NCBI GenBank assembly: GCA_031538895.1
Contig: JAVKLU010000073.1
Coordinates: 1 to 23,963 of the forward strand
Reading direction: 5' to 3'
From: JAVKLU01 sp031538895
GTDB lineage: Bacteria > Pseudomonadota > Gammaproteobacteria > Burkholderiales > Burkholderiaceae
DNA length: 23,963 nucleotides
Each line of letters begins with the position of its first letter. The first letter of the stretch is position 1. The notes below the pieces were generated by a model. It was not told the origin of the DNA and did not search any database. It saw only the letters and a program-made list of their open reading frames with translations. The translations under genes were made by a program, and so were the position numbers. This document shows positions 8,703-16,397 of the stretch, one piece after another.

Positions 8703-9201
8703 CGGGTGCTAAAAAACCTTCGTGCCGTAATAACCACACTTTGATCTCGTGATAGAAGCCCTGCCCACCCATTTGTCCCGAAAAACCGCCCAAGCTATTT
8801 TGCGCGACGACGCGATGACAGGGCACGATCAAAGGCAAGGGATTGACGCGGCACGCGCCACCCACGGCGCGCGGGCCCGATGCCAGTTGTGATGCGATTT
8901 CGCCATAGGTGAGGGCATGACCGCATTGAATGCGATCAATTGCCGCCCAGACGCGACGTTGAAAGGGCGTCCCTTTTTGTGCGCTAATTTTTGGCAGTGG
9001 TGCGCGTGGATCCAAAAAATACGCATTCAGCGCCGCCATGATGGGATGATGATCGCCCTGATGCGCGCCCATTTTTGCTAAATAATGAATCGCAGTGACG
9101 GTGTTTTGCGAGTCCCAGCGCAATCCTAAAAAACCAAATGGCGCCGCCATGATTGCGTTATAGGGCAAAAGCAAGGAGTCGACAGAGAATTTATTTTTCA
9201 T
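8695..9201 (-). CDS. ogt: Methylated-DNA--[protein]-cysteine S-methyltransferase
   Basis: This 168-residue suicide DNA-repair protein transfers the alkyl group from O6-methylguanine (and O4-methylthymine) to its own cysteine. The active site is P127-C128-H129-R130-V in LIVPCHRVV. The preceding GPRAVGGACRVNPLP is the helix that enters the DNA, with the arginine that stands in for the flipped base. The N-terminal ribonuclease H-like domain begins at AIMAAPFGFLGLRW. Length and architecture are those of a stand-alone Ogt; no AraC-type Ada domain is fused. It is first in a two-gene unit with xerD and is divergent from lptF. Confidence 0.95.
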   Translation of the reverse strand: MKNKFSVDSLLLPYNAIMAAPFGFLGLRWDSQNTVTAIHYLAKMGAHQGDHHPIMAALNAYFLDPRAPLPKISAQKGTPFQRRVWAAIDRIQCGHALTYGEIASQLASGPRAVGGACRVNPLPLIVPCHRVVAQNSLGGFSGQMGGQGFYHEIKVWLLRHEGFLAPDD

Positions 9202-9335
9202 ACCGATGATTCGTATGTGCGGGATGGATGATCAAAAAACGGTGATCACGGATTGATCAAGCTTGAATCATTTAATCAAAGCGCGGTAATAATAGCCCGT
9301 TGCACTTGATTTTAAGGTGCGTTTTTATTGTTCAA
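9202..9335. promoter_or_regulatory. Divergent intergenic region between ogt and lptF with three TGATCA palindromes
   Basis: The 134-bp gap separates two divergent units and must hold at least one promoter for each. The palindrome TGATCA occurs at 9229-9234, 9243-9248 and 9254-9259; the last is within TTGATCAA. The start-to-start distances are 14 and 11 bp. They lie just upstream of the putative lptF promoter and could be operator sites, though the hexamer is short and could recur by chance. Confidence 0.4.
9263..9293 (+). promoter_or_regulatory. Putative sigma-70 type promoter of lptFG
   Basis: TTGAAT (9263-9268) resembles a -35 box, and AATAAT (9288-9293, five of six matches to TATAAT) resembles a -10 box. 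The spacing is 19 bp, a little longer than ideal. It would start transcription about 35 nt before the chosen lptF ATG. Confidence 0.4.
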
Positions 9336-10496
9336 ATGAGTATTTTTACCCGTAGCCTAATGCGAGAGTTATATCGAACCAGCGTCGGTATTTTTATCGT
9401 GTTATTGGCCATTACCACCAGCGTGCTGGCGATTCGTTATTTGGGTCAGGCCAGTAACGGGCGGATTAATCCGCGCGACGTCTTGATCATTATGGGTTTT
9501 GCGACCTTAAATGTGTTGGCGATTTTATTGATGCTGGCGAGTTTCATCGGGGTGTTGATGGTCATGATTCGTAATGCCAATGAGCGAGAGTTCATCGTGT
9601 GGAATGCCGCAGGGATTTCTTTATTGCAGTGGATTAAACCGGTGGCAGGTTTGGTAATCCCGTGCGCTTTAATCAGTGCGCTATTGTCGTTTTATCTAGC
9701 GCCCTGGGCTAATCAGCAAACCGATAGCTATCGCGAGTCTTTTCAAAAGCGAGACGATTTAGCGCGATTATCTTCGGGGCGTTTTCAAGAGTCCGGTGAT
9801 GGTAATCGGGTGTTTTTTGTTGAAGAAGTTCCCGATCGTCCAAATGAAGTGCAAAATATTTTTGTATTCAGTAAAGACCCTACAACTTTGCGCCAAACAG
9901 TGATCTTGGCGCATCAAGGTGCGGTGGTCACGCAGGCCGATGGCAGTCGTTTAGTGACGCTATTAGCGGGGAATCAGCACGAAGGTCAAATTGGACAGTC
10001 CGATTATCAAGTGATGTCGTTCGCGCAATATAAGGTATCGATTGACACGCCGCCGAAACAACTCAAAAAAGATCACATCCCGGATTATTCGCGTGACAGC
10101 ATGACGCTGATTCGAGAGTTTCGTCAAAATATAATTTATCAAGGTGAACTTTTGTCGCGACTCTCGGCGCCAATTATGGCCTTGCTACTGCCATTTCTGG
10201 CAATTGGTTTGGGGGTGTCTCAGCCTCGAGGCGGGCGGACGATGAGTTTGGTGTTCGCGATTTTGATTTATCTGATGTACAACAATTTGTCGATTTATTT
10301 TTCTTCGGCGGTGAAGCAGGGCGTATTGACTTTCGCGTCAGCCAGTTGGCCTTTGCATCTGATTGTTGGATTCTTGACCTTGCTTTTTTTAAGCGCGAAA
10401 AATCATCCTTCATGGTTTGGGCGCAGTCAATCGTATAACAAAAAACGCTTAGCGGCGAGAGCCGATACCGTCAAAACGAAGGGCGGCGTGCAATGA
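9336..10496 (+). CDS. lptF: LPS export ABC transporter permease LptF
   Basis: The 386-residue inner-membrane protein has the LptF/LptG (YjgP/YjgQ) layout. Three membrane segments lie in the first 125 residues, a periplasmic beta-jellyroll-like domain in the middle (about 125-265), and three more membrane segments in the last third. The start MSIFTRSLMRELYRTSVGIF corresponds well to the LptF N-terminus, so the ATG at 9336 is preferred to the one at 9300. With LptG and the ATPase LptB it extracts LPS from the inner membrane and passes it to LptC/LptA; lptB, lptC and lptA are not in this window. There is no clear Shine-Dalgarno; the leader is T-rich. It overlaps lptG by 4 nt (ATGA). Confidence 0.95.
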   Translation: MSIFTRSLMRELYRTSVGIFIVLLAITTSVLAIRYLGQASNGRINPRDVLIIMGFATLNVLAILLMLASFIGVLMVMIRNANEREFIVWNAAGISLLQWIKPVAGLVIPCALISALLSFYLAPWANQQTDSYRESFQKRDDLARLSSGRFQESGDGNRVFFVEEVPDRPNEVQNIFVFSKDPTTLRQTVILAHQGAVVTQADGSRLVTLLAGNQHEGQIGQSDYQVMSFAQYKVSIDTPPKQLKKDHIPDYSRDSMTLIREFRQNIIYQGELLSRLSAPIMALLLPFLAIGLGVSQPRGGRTMSLVFAILIYLMYNNLSIYFSSAVKQGVLTFASASWPLHLIVGFLTLLFLSAKNHPSWFGRSQSYNKKRLAARADTVKTKGGVQ

Positions 10497-11602
10497 TAAT
10501 TATGCGGATGATGTGGGGACGTCTCACCTTGATGATTTCGGGTGTTCTGATCAGTTTTTTGTTGCTATTGGGGTTTATTGATTTGCTCAATGAACTGCCC
10601 GAAGTCTCCAGCACGGGGTACACCTTCGCGCAATCATTGCTGGTAATAGCTCTGGGCAGCCCAACCTATTTTTATGAAATTGCGCCGATTGCGGTTTTGA
10701 TTGGCGCAATTGTGGTGTTGGCGCAAATGGCGAGTCATAACGAATACACCGTGTTGCGCGCCGCCGGATATTCGATGCGAAATGCCTTATTCAACTTGCT
10801 GAGCTTTGGCTGTATTGCGGTCGTTTTGGTTTTTTTAGTTGGCGAACTACTGGCACCCTATACCTTTGATTTGGGACAAAAGGCGCGCTTTACCGCTAAG
10901 GGGCAGACCTATTCAGGACGTTTTTTGTCTGGCGTGTGGCTCAAAGACAAGCCGGTCGATGGCCGATCACGTATTTTGAATATCGCCCAAGTTGACTTGG
11001 TCGATCAAATCAGTGGCGTGACGATTTATAACTTGGATGCGCAGGCGCGCCTGACGAGCATGATCTCAGCGCGTAGCGGCAATTACCTGGGGGGAAATCA
11101 GTGGCGTTTGAATGGTATTGCCAGCACGAGCTTTGTGATGGCCGTCGCGGATACGGGGGCGCCGATGGTCGTGACCTCGCAGCATAGCGATCATTTTGAT
11201 ATTAAAACCGACATTACGCCAGAAATCTTGAGGTCTTTGTTTATCGAACCGGATCGAATGTCGATGCTGCGCCTGTATCAAACAACCCGACATTTAGAAG
11301 CAACAGGGCAGGTTGATGCGCGCTATCAAATATCCTTTTATAAACGTTTGATGTATCCGTTTTCAATTCTGGTGATGCTGTTTTTAGCACTGCCCTTTGC
11401 CTACTTGCATGCGCGCAAAGGCGGGCTGGGACTGCAAATTTTTGTCGGAATTATTTTGGGCGTGGTATTTTTGAATTTAAACGCGTTCTTTTCTAATTTA
11501 GGTGTTTTGAACAATTGGTCGCCTTTTTTCACCGCGTCTGCACCTGCAATGATTTTTATGCTGGGTAGTCTGGTTGCCTTGTATTGGGTGGAGCGTCGCT
11601 AG
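10493..11602 (+). CDS. lptG: LPS export ABC transporter permease LptG
   Basis: The 369-residue partner of LptF has the same layout: membrane segments at about residues 12-30, 55-80 and 98-120, a periplasmic domain, and three C-terminal membrane segments. The EYTVLRAAGYSM stretch near residue 85 is the coupling-helix region that contacts LptB in this family. The start codon overlaps the lptF stop in ATGA, which implies translational coupling and equal expression of the two permease halves. ATG codons at residues 4, 6 and 7 could also serve. The downstream gap to mrp is 76 bp with no evident terminator. Confidence 0.95.
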   Translation: MIIMRMMWGRLTLMISGVLISFLLLLGFIDLLNELPEVSSTGYTFAQSLLVIALGSPTYFYEIAPIAVLIGAIVVLAQMASHNEYTVLRAAGYSMRNALFNLLSFGCIAVVLVFLVGELLAPYTFDLGQKARFTAKGQTYSGRFLSGVWLKDKPVDGRSRILNIAQVDLVDQISGVTIYNLDAQARLTSMISARSGNYLGGNQWRLNGIASTSFVMAVADTGAPMVVTSQHSDHFDIKTDITPEILRSLFIEPDRMSMLRLYQTTRHLEATGQVDARYQISFYKRLMYPFSILVMLFLALPFAYLHARKGGLGLQIFVGIILGVVFLNLNAFFSNLGVLNNWSPFFTASAPAMIFMLGSLVALYWVERR

Positions 11603-11678
11603 CGGTTTTGTATTGGGCGATGAACATGATGAGACAGGGCCTTGTTGCATTGGTTTTAACTTAATTCAAAAATTTTTT

Positions 11679-12527
11679 ATGATGATAGAAACACACGCTG
11701 TGCAAGCAGGTTTAAAACCTTTGCCCAATATTAAAAATATTATTGCCGTCGCATCTGGTAAAGGCGGCGTTGGAAAATCGACGGTTGCGGTGAATCTCGC
11801 GCTGGCTTTGAGCGCGCAAGGCGCGCAAGTCGGCATTTTGGACGCTGATATTTATGGCCCGTCATTACCCACCATGATGGGGCTGATTGGCGCGACGCCT
11901 GAAAGTCTGGATCAAAAAACGATGGAACCATTATTGGTTCACGGGATTCAGTTGGCGTCGATGGGTTTTTTGATTACCCGTGATGATGCGATGATTTGGC
12001 GCGGGCCGATGGTGACGCAGGCTTTGCAGCAGTTATTGAATCAAACCAATTGGCGCGCTTTAGATTTTTTGGTGCTTGATATGCCTCCAGGAACAGGGGA
12101 TATCGCGCTGACGCTGGCGCAAAAAATTCCCACCACAGGGGCGGTAATCGTCACTACGCCGCAAGACGTAGCGTTGGCGGATGCGCGTCGCGGCATTGCG
12201 ATGTTCCAACGTGTTGGGATTGATGTTTTAGGTGTGGTGGAAAATATGTCTACCCATACCTGTAGCGCGTGTGGTCATCAGGACTCGATTTTTGGTTCGG
12301 GCGGTGGCGCCGCGCTCAGTCTGGAAATGAAAATACCTTTATTGGCGCAATTGCCTTTGCTGGGTGCTTTGCAGGCGCAGATGGATCAGGGACAGCCGCC
12401 GCAAATTAGCGCGCCAAGCAGTATGATCGCCGCCTTGTATCGCGATCTCGCTGCATCATTGGTGAAAGCCGTGGCGGCAAAAAAAATTGATCGTAGCGGG
12501 CGCTTTCCGCCGATCGTAAAAGCATAG
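11679..12527 (+). CDS. mrp: Mrp/ApbC/NBP35 family iron-sulfur carrier ATPase (short form)
   Basis: This P-loop ATPase carries or delivers Fe-S clusters. It has the deviant Walker A GKGGVGKST (residues 27-35), DADIYGPS (55-62), DMPPGTGD (134-141) and the cluster-binding pair C195 and C198 in CSACGH. At 282 residues it is shorter than the proteobacterial Mrp of about 360-370 residues: the N-terminal MIP18/DUF59 domain is absent and the protein begins almost directly with the ATPase domain. The 76 bp upstream are too short for that domain and lptG ends there, so this is a real short form or an old loss. Two adjacent ATGs (11679, 11682) are candidate starts; neither has a ribosome binding site, and the leader is an A/T run. 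Confidence 0.92.
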   Translation: MMIETHAVQAGLKPLPNIKNIIAVASGKGGVGKSTVAVNLALALSAQGAQVGILDADIYGPSLPTMMGLIGATPESLDQKTMEPLLVHGIQLASMGFLITRDDAMIWRGPMVTQALQQLLNQTNWRALDFLVLDMPPGTGDIALTLAQKIPTTGAVIVTTPQDVALADARRGIAMFQRVGIDVLGVVENMSTHTCSACGHQDSIFGSGGGAALSLEMKIPLLAQLPLLGALQAQMDQGQPPQISAPSSMIAALYRDLAASLVKAVAAKKIDRSGRFPPIVKA

Positions 12528-12552
12528 TTCGCAGAATAGAAAAATCGTGCGC

Positions 12553-12590
12553 GTGCTCACCAACTTCACCAAGCACTCTTTTTTATTTTT
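12553..12590 (+). terminator. Possible weak intrinsic terminator after mrp
   Basis: GTGCT (12553-12557) faces AGCAC (12572-12576) across a 14-nt loop and is followed by TCTTTTTTATTTTT. The T-tract is good but the stem is only 5 bp, so termination would be partial at best. The T-rich tract could instead be the leader of pheA. Confidence 0.25.
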
Positions 12591-12610
12591 ACCGTTTTTA
12601 TACACAGAAC

Positions 12611-13780
12611 ATGAGTGATTCCAATTTGATCCGATGGCGTCAGGACATCGATGAACTTGATCAAAAAATTGTTGAGTTATTAAATATGCGTGCCCGTTTG
12701 GCGCAGCAAATTGGCGCGGCGAAGCAACGCGATATTGCGACTAATGCGACAACTGGCGAGGTGGCCCTGCATCCGGCGGTGTATCGTCCCGAACGTGAAG
12801 CGCAAGTGTTAAGTTACGTCGGCGCGCGTAATGCGCAAGTGGGTGGTCCTTTGCTGACGGGTGATTTGCACACCATCTATCGTGAGATTATGTCGGCGTG
12901 TCGAGCGCTAGAACAGCGGATTAGCGTGGCATTTTTGGGGCCGGTAGGAACTTTTTCAGAACAAGCGGCGTATCGACTATTAGGTCATGCGGTGGATTTA
13001 CAGCCCTGTAACAGTATTGATGATGCGTTTCGTGCGTGCGCGGCGGGGAGCGCGGATTTTGCGGTAGTCCCGATTGAAAATTCGAGTGAAGGCGCAATCA
13101 ATCGCTCTTTGGATTTATTGCTCACGACTTCTTTGACGATTCAAGCAGAAGTGTCGTTATCGATTCAACATTGTGTCATGAATCAGAGCGGTCAACGCGC
13201 GGACATTAGAGCCATTGCCGTCCATCCGCAAGCCTTAGCGCAGTGCCGTTTGTGGTTGACGCAAAATTTCCCTGGCATTGAAACAGTGATTGCGACCTCA
13301 AATGCTGAAGCGGCGCGTCAAGCGCAACTTGATTCCTCGATTGCCGCAATTGCGGGCGAGGTTTCGATGTCTTTGTATCAGTTGAACATGGTGGCGCGTA
13401 ATATTCAAGATGATCCGCATAATCAAACGCGCTTTGCTTTGATTGGCCCACCAGTGTCCGAGCAAGTGGTGCGAGCGCCTCAATTGGCGTCCAGTCCGCG
13501 TTATCAAACCTCGTTAATTTTGTCAGTTGATAACGTCGCTGGCGCGGTATATCGTTTACTACAGCCGCTGGATCAATACGGGGTATCAATGACGCGCTTT
13601 GAGTCGCGCCCTGCGCGCGGGGGATCGTGGGCCTACTATTTTTATGTTGATATAGAAGGCCATCATAAAGACAGCAATGTGAATACGGCACTAGCAGCTT
13701 TGGCATCCAAAGTAGCGTTTTATAAAAATTTGGGTAGCTATCCGGTCTATGGCGCAAAATACGGCATTGATCAAACCTAA
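12611..13780 (+). CDS. pheA: Bifunctional chorismate mutase / prephenate dehydratase (P-protein)
   Basis: The 389-residue enzyme makes phenylpyruvate from chorismate in two steps on the way to phenylalanine. An AroQ-type chorismate mutase domain (about residues 5-100) begins RQDIDELDQKIVELLNMRA and contains YRPEREAQV and IYREIMSACRALE. The prephenate dehydratase domain (about 106-282) has FLGPVGTFSEQAA, PIENSSEG and the catalytic TRF at 273-275. A regulatory ACT domain (about 299-380) carries ESRP (331-334), the phenylalanine-feedback motif. It is somewhat longer than the usual 355-365 residues, partly through a loop after residue 40. The expected aromatic neighbours (serC, hisC, tyrA, aroA) are not next to it; lptD follows instead. 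No Shine-Dalgarno is visible. Confidence 0.96.
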   Translation: MSDSNLIRWRQDIDELDQKIVELLNMRARLAQQIGAAKQRDIATNATTGEVALHPAVYRPEREAQVLSYVGARNAQVGGPLLTGDLHTIYREIMSACRALEQRISVAFLGPVGTFSEQAAYRLLGHAVDLQPCNSIDDAFRACAAGSADFAVVPIENSSEGAINRSLDLLLTTSLTIQAEVSLSIQHCVMNQSGQRADIRAIAVHPQALAQCRLWLTQNFPGIETVIATSNAEAARQAQLDSSIAAIAGEVSMSLYQLNMVARNIQDDPHNQTRFALIGPPVSEQVVRAPQLASSPRYQTSLILSVDNVAGAVYRLLQPLDQYGVSMTRFESRPARGGSWAYYFYVDIEGHHKDSNVNTALAALASKVAFYKNLGSYPVYGAKYGIDQT

Positions 13781-13841
13781 TCGGCGCATGTACATACGCA
13801 GACCGCCGTCGTCTTCATTTTCATCTTCGTCTCTAAATACG

Positions 13842-16244
13842 ATGTACCGGATTTTAGTTTCGGTGATCGTTTACGGCGGATGTTGCTGGATCGTCTTGGC
13901 CGGCGCAACGCTGGTGCACGCGCAGAGCGCCCAGAATACTCCAATGTCTACAGTGCCAGAACTCGTGGGCGCGCTGAAGTCGTCAATGACGCCAGATGCG
14001 GGGGCACAAATTACAGAGGTCATTAAGAGTAATGTAGATGTGTTTAAGAATCCCGTCGGAGCCTTAAGTGACACCAATACTCAGACCACCATTCAGGCCA
14101 ATGAAATGCTGGGTCAAAATACTTTAGGCGTACAGTTTTTGGGGGATGTGGAAATTACTAAACCGAATCTCGTGATTCGTAGTGGTCATGCTTTTATGGA
14201 TCAAAGTACGGGTGAGGTCAGCGTGTTCAGTCAGGTTGAAGTTGATCGGGCTGACGTTTTACTCAAGGCGGATCGTTTGCAATTGAATGTGGATCAAGGG
14301 ATTGGACAAGTAGAGAATGCCGCCTACCAGTTTGGTAAGCGTGAAAATAATGTGTTTGTCGGTTCGACGGTAGGCGGTAAAAGTACATTGATTACTTTTG
14401 ACCCTGACGCGCCAGTTATTCTTAAGGACGCTACTTTTACGACCTGCCGCAATATTGACGCGCCAGATTGGTATCTGAAAACCTCGACACTGGAATTAGA
14501 CCAAATTAGTGATCAGGGTAACGCCTATTTCCCGCGAATCTATTTCAAAGGCGTTCCGTTCTTGGCGCTACCGTATGTGTCATTCCCTTTAACGGGGGCG
14601 CGTAAAAGTGGCGTATTACCGCCTTCAATTGAGTATTCAAGTACGAGCGGACTTGAGTGGCGACTGCCTATTTATTGGAATATCGCCCCGAACCGTGACG
14701 CCACGTTTACGCCTAATTTGAGTGCCTCTCGAGGTCTAAAGCTGGATACGACAGCGCGTTATTTAGAGCCCTATGTGAATGGAACGTTTAATTACGATAC
14801 GATTTATGACCTCACCTTGGGTAAAGAGCGTTACTTGTACAGCACCGATCATTTTATTGATTCGCGTTCTGGGGTTAAGGCTGAAATTCATTTGGCGGGA
14901 GCATCAGATAATAATTATTTGACCGATTTTTCACGGACGGCGATAACCAGTAGTCAGCGCTTATTACCGCGTTCGTTCTTCTTGCAATATCAAGATTCGC
15001 CGTCGTGGCAAGCGAGTGTTCGGCTGAATAGTTATCAGTTGTTACAAGACTCTGCGGCAATCGTTGCGCGCCCCTACGATCGTTTGCCACAAGTTTCACT
15101 GAGCGGTAATACCTCAATTGGTCTGGGACTGGAGTGGAGCGGCGGACTGGAATACACGCGCTTTTGGCAACCTGATACCGCGTTTGTCACTGATTACAAC
15201 AAAATTACCGGCGTCGAATGGAAGCCGCAGTTCGCGGATCGAACGGTTTTGACCGGAGCGGTCAGCTTGCCGATCCGTAAGCAGGGCTATTTTTTCGATC
15301 CCAAATACAGTTATCACGCAACTCTATATGAAATCAGTCGTGGGATTAGCCTGGCGCGAAGTAATTTTGCGAGCTTATCGAGTGATCCCAATACGGAGAC
15401 CCGAACCCGTGGACTAGGAACTTTGTCGATTGACAGTGGATTGGTGTTTGAACGTCCCTTGACTTTGGGGGGTGTGGCAACATTGCAAACATTGGAACCG
15501 CGACTGTTTTATGTGCAAACCCCTTTTGTCGAGCAAGCCGACTTGCCGAATTTTGATAGCGCCTTAACGGAGTTTAATTTTGCCCAGATGTTCACTAGCA
15601 ATGTGTATAGCGGTAGTGATCGAATTGCTGACGCAAATCAATTGACAACGGCACTCACAACGCGTTTGTTGAATGCTGACAGTGGGCAAGAGCGCTCACG
15701 ATTTACAGTGGCACAGCGGGCTTATTTCTCCCCCAGAATTTTGGAAAATACCAATCAGGGGCGATCAGACATCTTGCTGTCGGGCAGCGGTTTTGTCACG
15801 CCGGCCTTGAAATTGTCGGCAGATGCGCAATACAACGTTGATAATGGCAGGGTTTTTAAGAGCACCCTGGCCGTAAATTGGAATCCCGAAGCTAAAAAAA
15901 TAGTCAACTTATCCCGTCGGCGTTTTTCTGATACCGCCACTACGCCGATTACCTTTGATCAATACGAGTTGAGTAGTCAATGGCCTTTAAGCGCAGTGAT
16001 GCGGGGTTTGTACGGGGTTGGTCAAGCGTCTTATTCGGTGATTAGCAACAGCGTCGCGCAGCAAATTGTGGGTTTGGAATACCATGCGGATTGTTGGGTG
16101 TTGCGCTTTGTGACACAAAAATTCAACCCCAATACCACTCAGACGACGACAAACTATTTTTTACAGTTAGAGTTTACTGGTTGGTCGCGAGTGGGCATTA
16201 ACCCCTTAGACGTATTGCGCAGCAATATTACGAACTATAAATAA
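13842..16244 (+). CDS. lptD: LPS-assembly protein LptD (outer-membrane LPS translocon)
   Basis: The protein of about 800 residues has a signal peptide ending VHA before QSAQN, a periplasmic OstA/LptA-like beta-taco domain (about residues 85-230) and a long C-terminal beta-barrel. Diagnostic stretches are FTTCRNIDAPDWY, PYVSFPLTGARKSGVLPP and LPIYWNIAPNRDATFTPNL. With LptE it inserts LPS into the outer leaflet of the outer membrane. The mature chain has only two cysteines that I can find, C202 and C751, corresponding to one long-range disulfide; E. coli LptD has four cysteines. The ATG at 13842 gives a normal signal peptide. An ATG at 13788 would add 18 polar residues, and one at 13749 would overlap pheA. 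It stands before surA, its own chaperone. Confidence 0.94.
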   Translation: MYRILVSVIVYGGCCWIVLAGATLVHAQSAQNTPMSTVPELVGALKSSMTPDAGAQITEVIKSNVDVFKNPVGALSDTNTQTTIQANEMLGQNTLGVQFLGDVEITKPNLVIRSGHAFMDQSTGEVSVFSQVEVDRADVLLKADRLQLNVDQGIGQVENAAYQFGKRENNVFVGSTVGGKSTLITFDPDAPVILKDATFTTCRNIDAPDWYLKTSTLELDQISDQGNAYFPRIYFKGVPFLALPYVSFPLTGARKSGVLPPSIEYSSTSGLEWRLPIYWNIAPNRDATFTPNLSASRGLKLDTTARYLEPYVNGTFNYDTIYDLTLGKERYLYSTDHFIDSRSGVKAEIHLAGASDNNYLTDFSRTAITSSQRLLPRSFFLQYQDSPSWQASVRLNSYQLLQDSAAIVARPYDRLPQVSLSGNTSIGLGLEWSGGLEYTRFWQPDTAFVTDYNKITGVEWKPQFADRTVLTGAVSLPIRKQGYFFDPKYSYHATLYEISRGISLARSNFASLSSDPNTETRTRGLGTLSIDSGLVFERPLTLGGVATLQTLEPRLFYVQTPFVEQADLPNFDSALTEFNFAQMFTSNVYSGSDRIADANQLTTALTTRLLNADSGQERSRFTVAQRAYFSPRILENTNQGRSDILLSGSGFVTPALKLSADAQYNVDNGRVFKSTLAVNWNPEAKKIVNLSRRRFSDTATTPITFDQYELSSQWPLSAVMRGLYGVGQASYSVISNSVAQQIVGLEYHADCWVLRFVTQKFNPNTTQTTTNYFLQLEFTGWSRVGINPLDVLRSNITNYK

Positions 16245-16245
16245 T

Positions 16246-16285
16246 GGGCACTTCATCCGCACATTCTGTATTTATAGAGTTGCCC
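16246..16285. repeat. MITE-like repeat, 40-bp internally deleted derivative
   Basis: The right 36 bp of the repeat (CTTCATCCGCACATTCTG onward, ending ATAGAGTTGCCC) are joined to a left-end GGGCA, and a TA follows at 16286-16287. The junction falls at GCACTTC, a sequence found both at the terminal inverted end and inside the full element. A deletion of about 105 bp between these two occurrences would produce it. It starts one base after the lptD stop codon. Confidence 0.65.
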
Positions 16286-16292
16286 TAATCAG

Positions 16293-16350
16293 CACAGGAC
16301 TTTGCGGATAAGGATGGCGCGGTGTTAGATTGGCCAGATTAAATCCTGTG
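16293..16350. other. Long-loop inverted repeat upstream of surA
   Basis: CACAGGACTT (16293-16302) faces AAATCCTGTG (16341-16350), nine of ten positions pairing, across 38 bp. It lies in the 153-bp lptD-surA gap. It could be a leader RNA structure or a relic of another element; no T-tract follows. Confidence 0.4.
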
Positions 16351-16397
16351 GTAAAAATACAGTTGTAATTCTTTGATCGTCTTTTTGAGCTTTTACT

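Noticed and set aside
13749..13841. Earlier LptD starts (13749, 13788)
   Set aside because: The first overlaps the pheA end; both put a Ser-rich polar stretch before an otherwise normal signal peptide. The 13788 start is not fully excluded.
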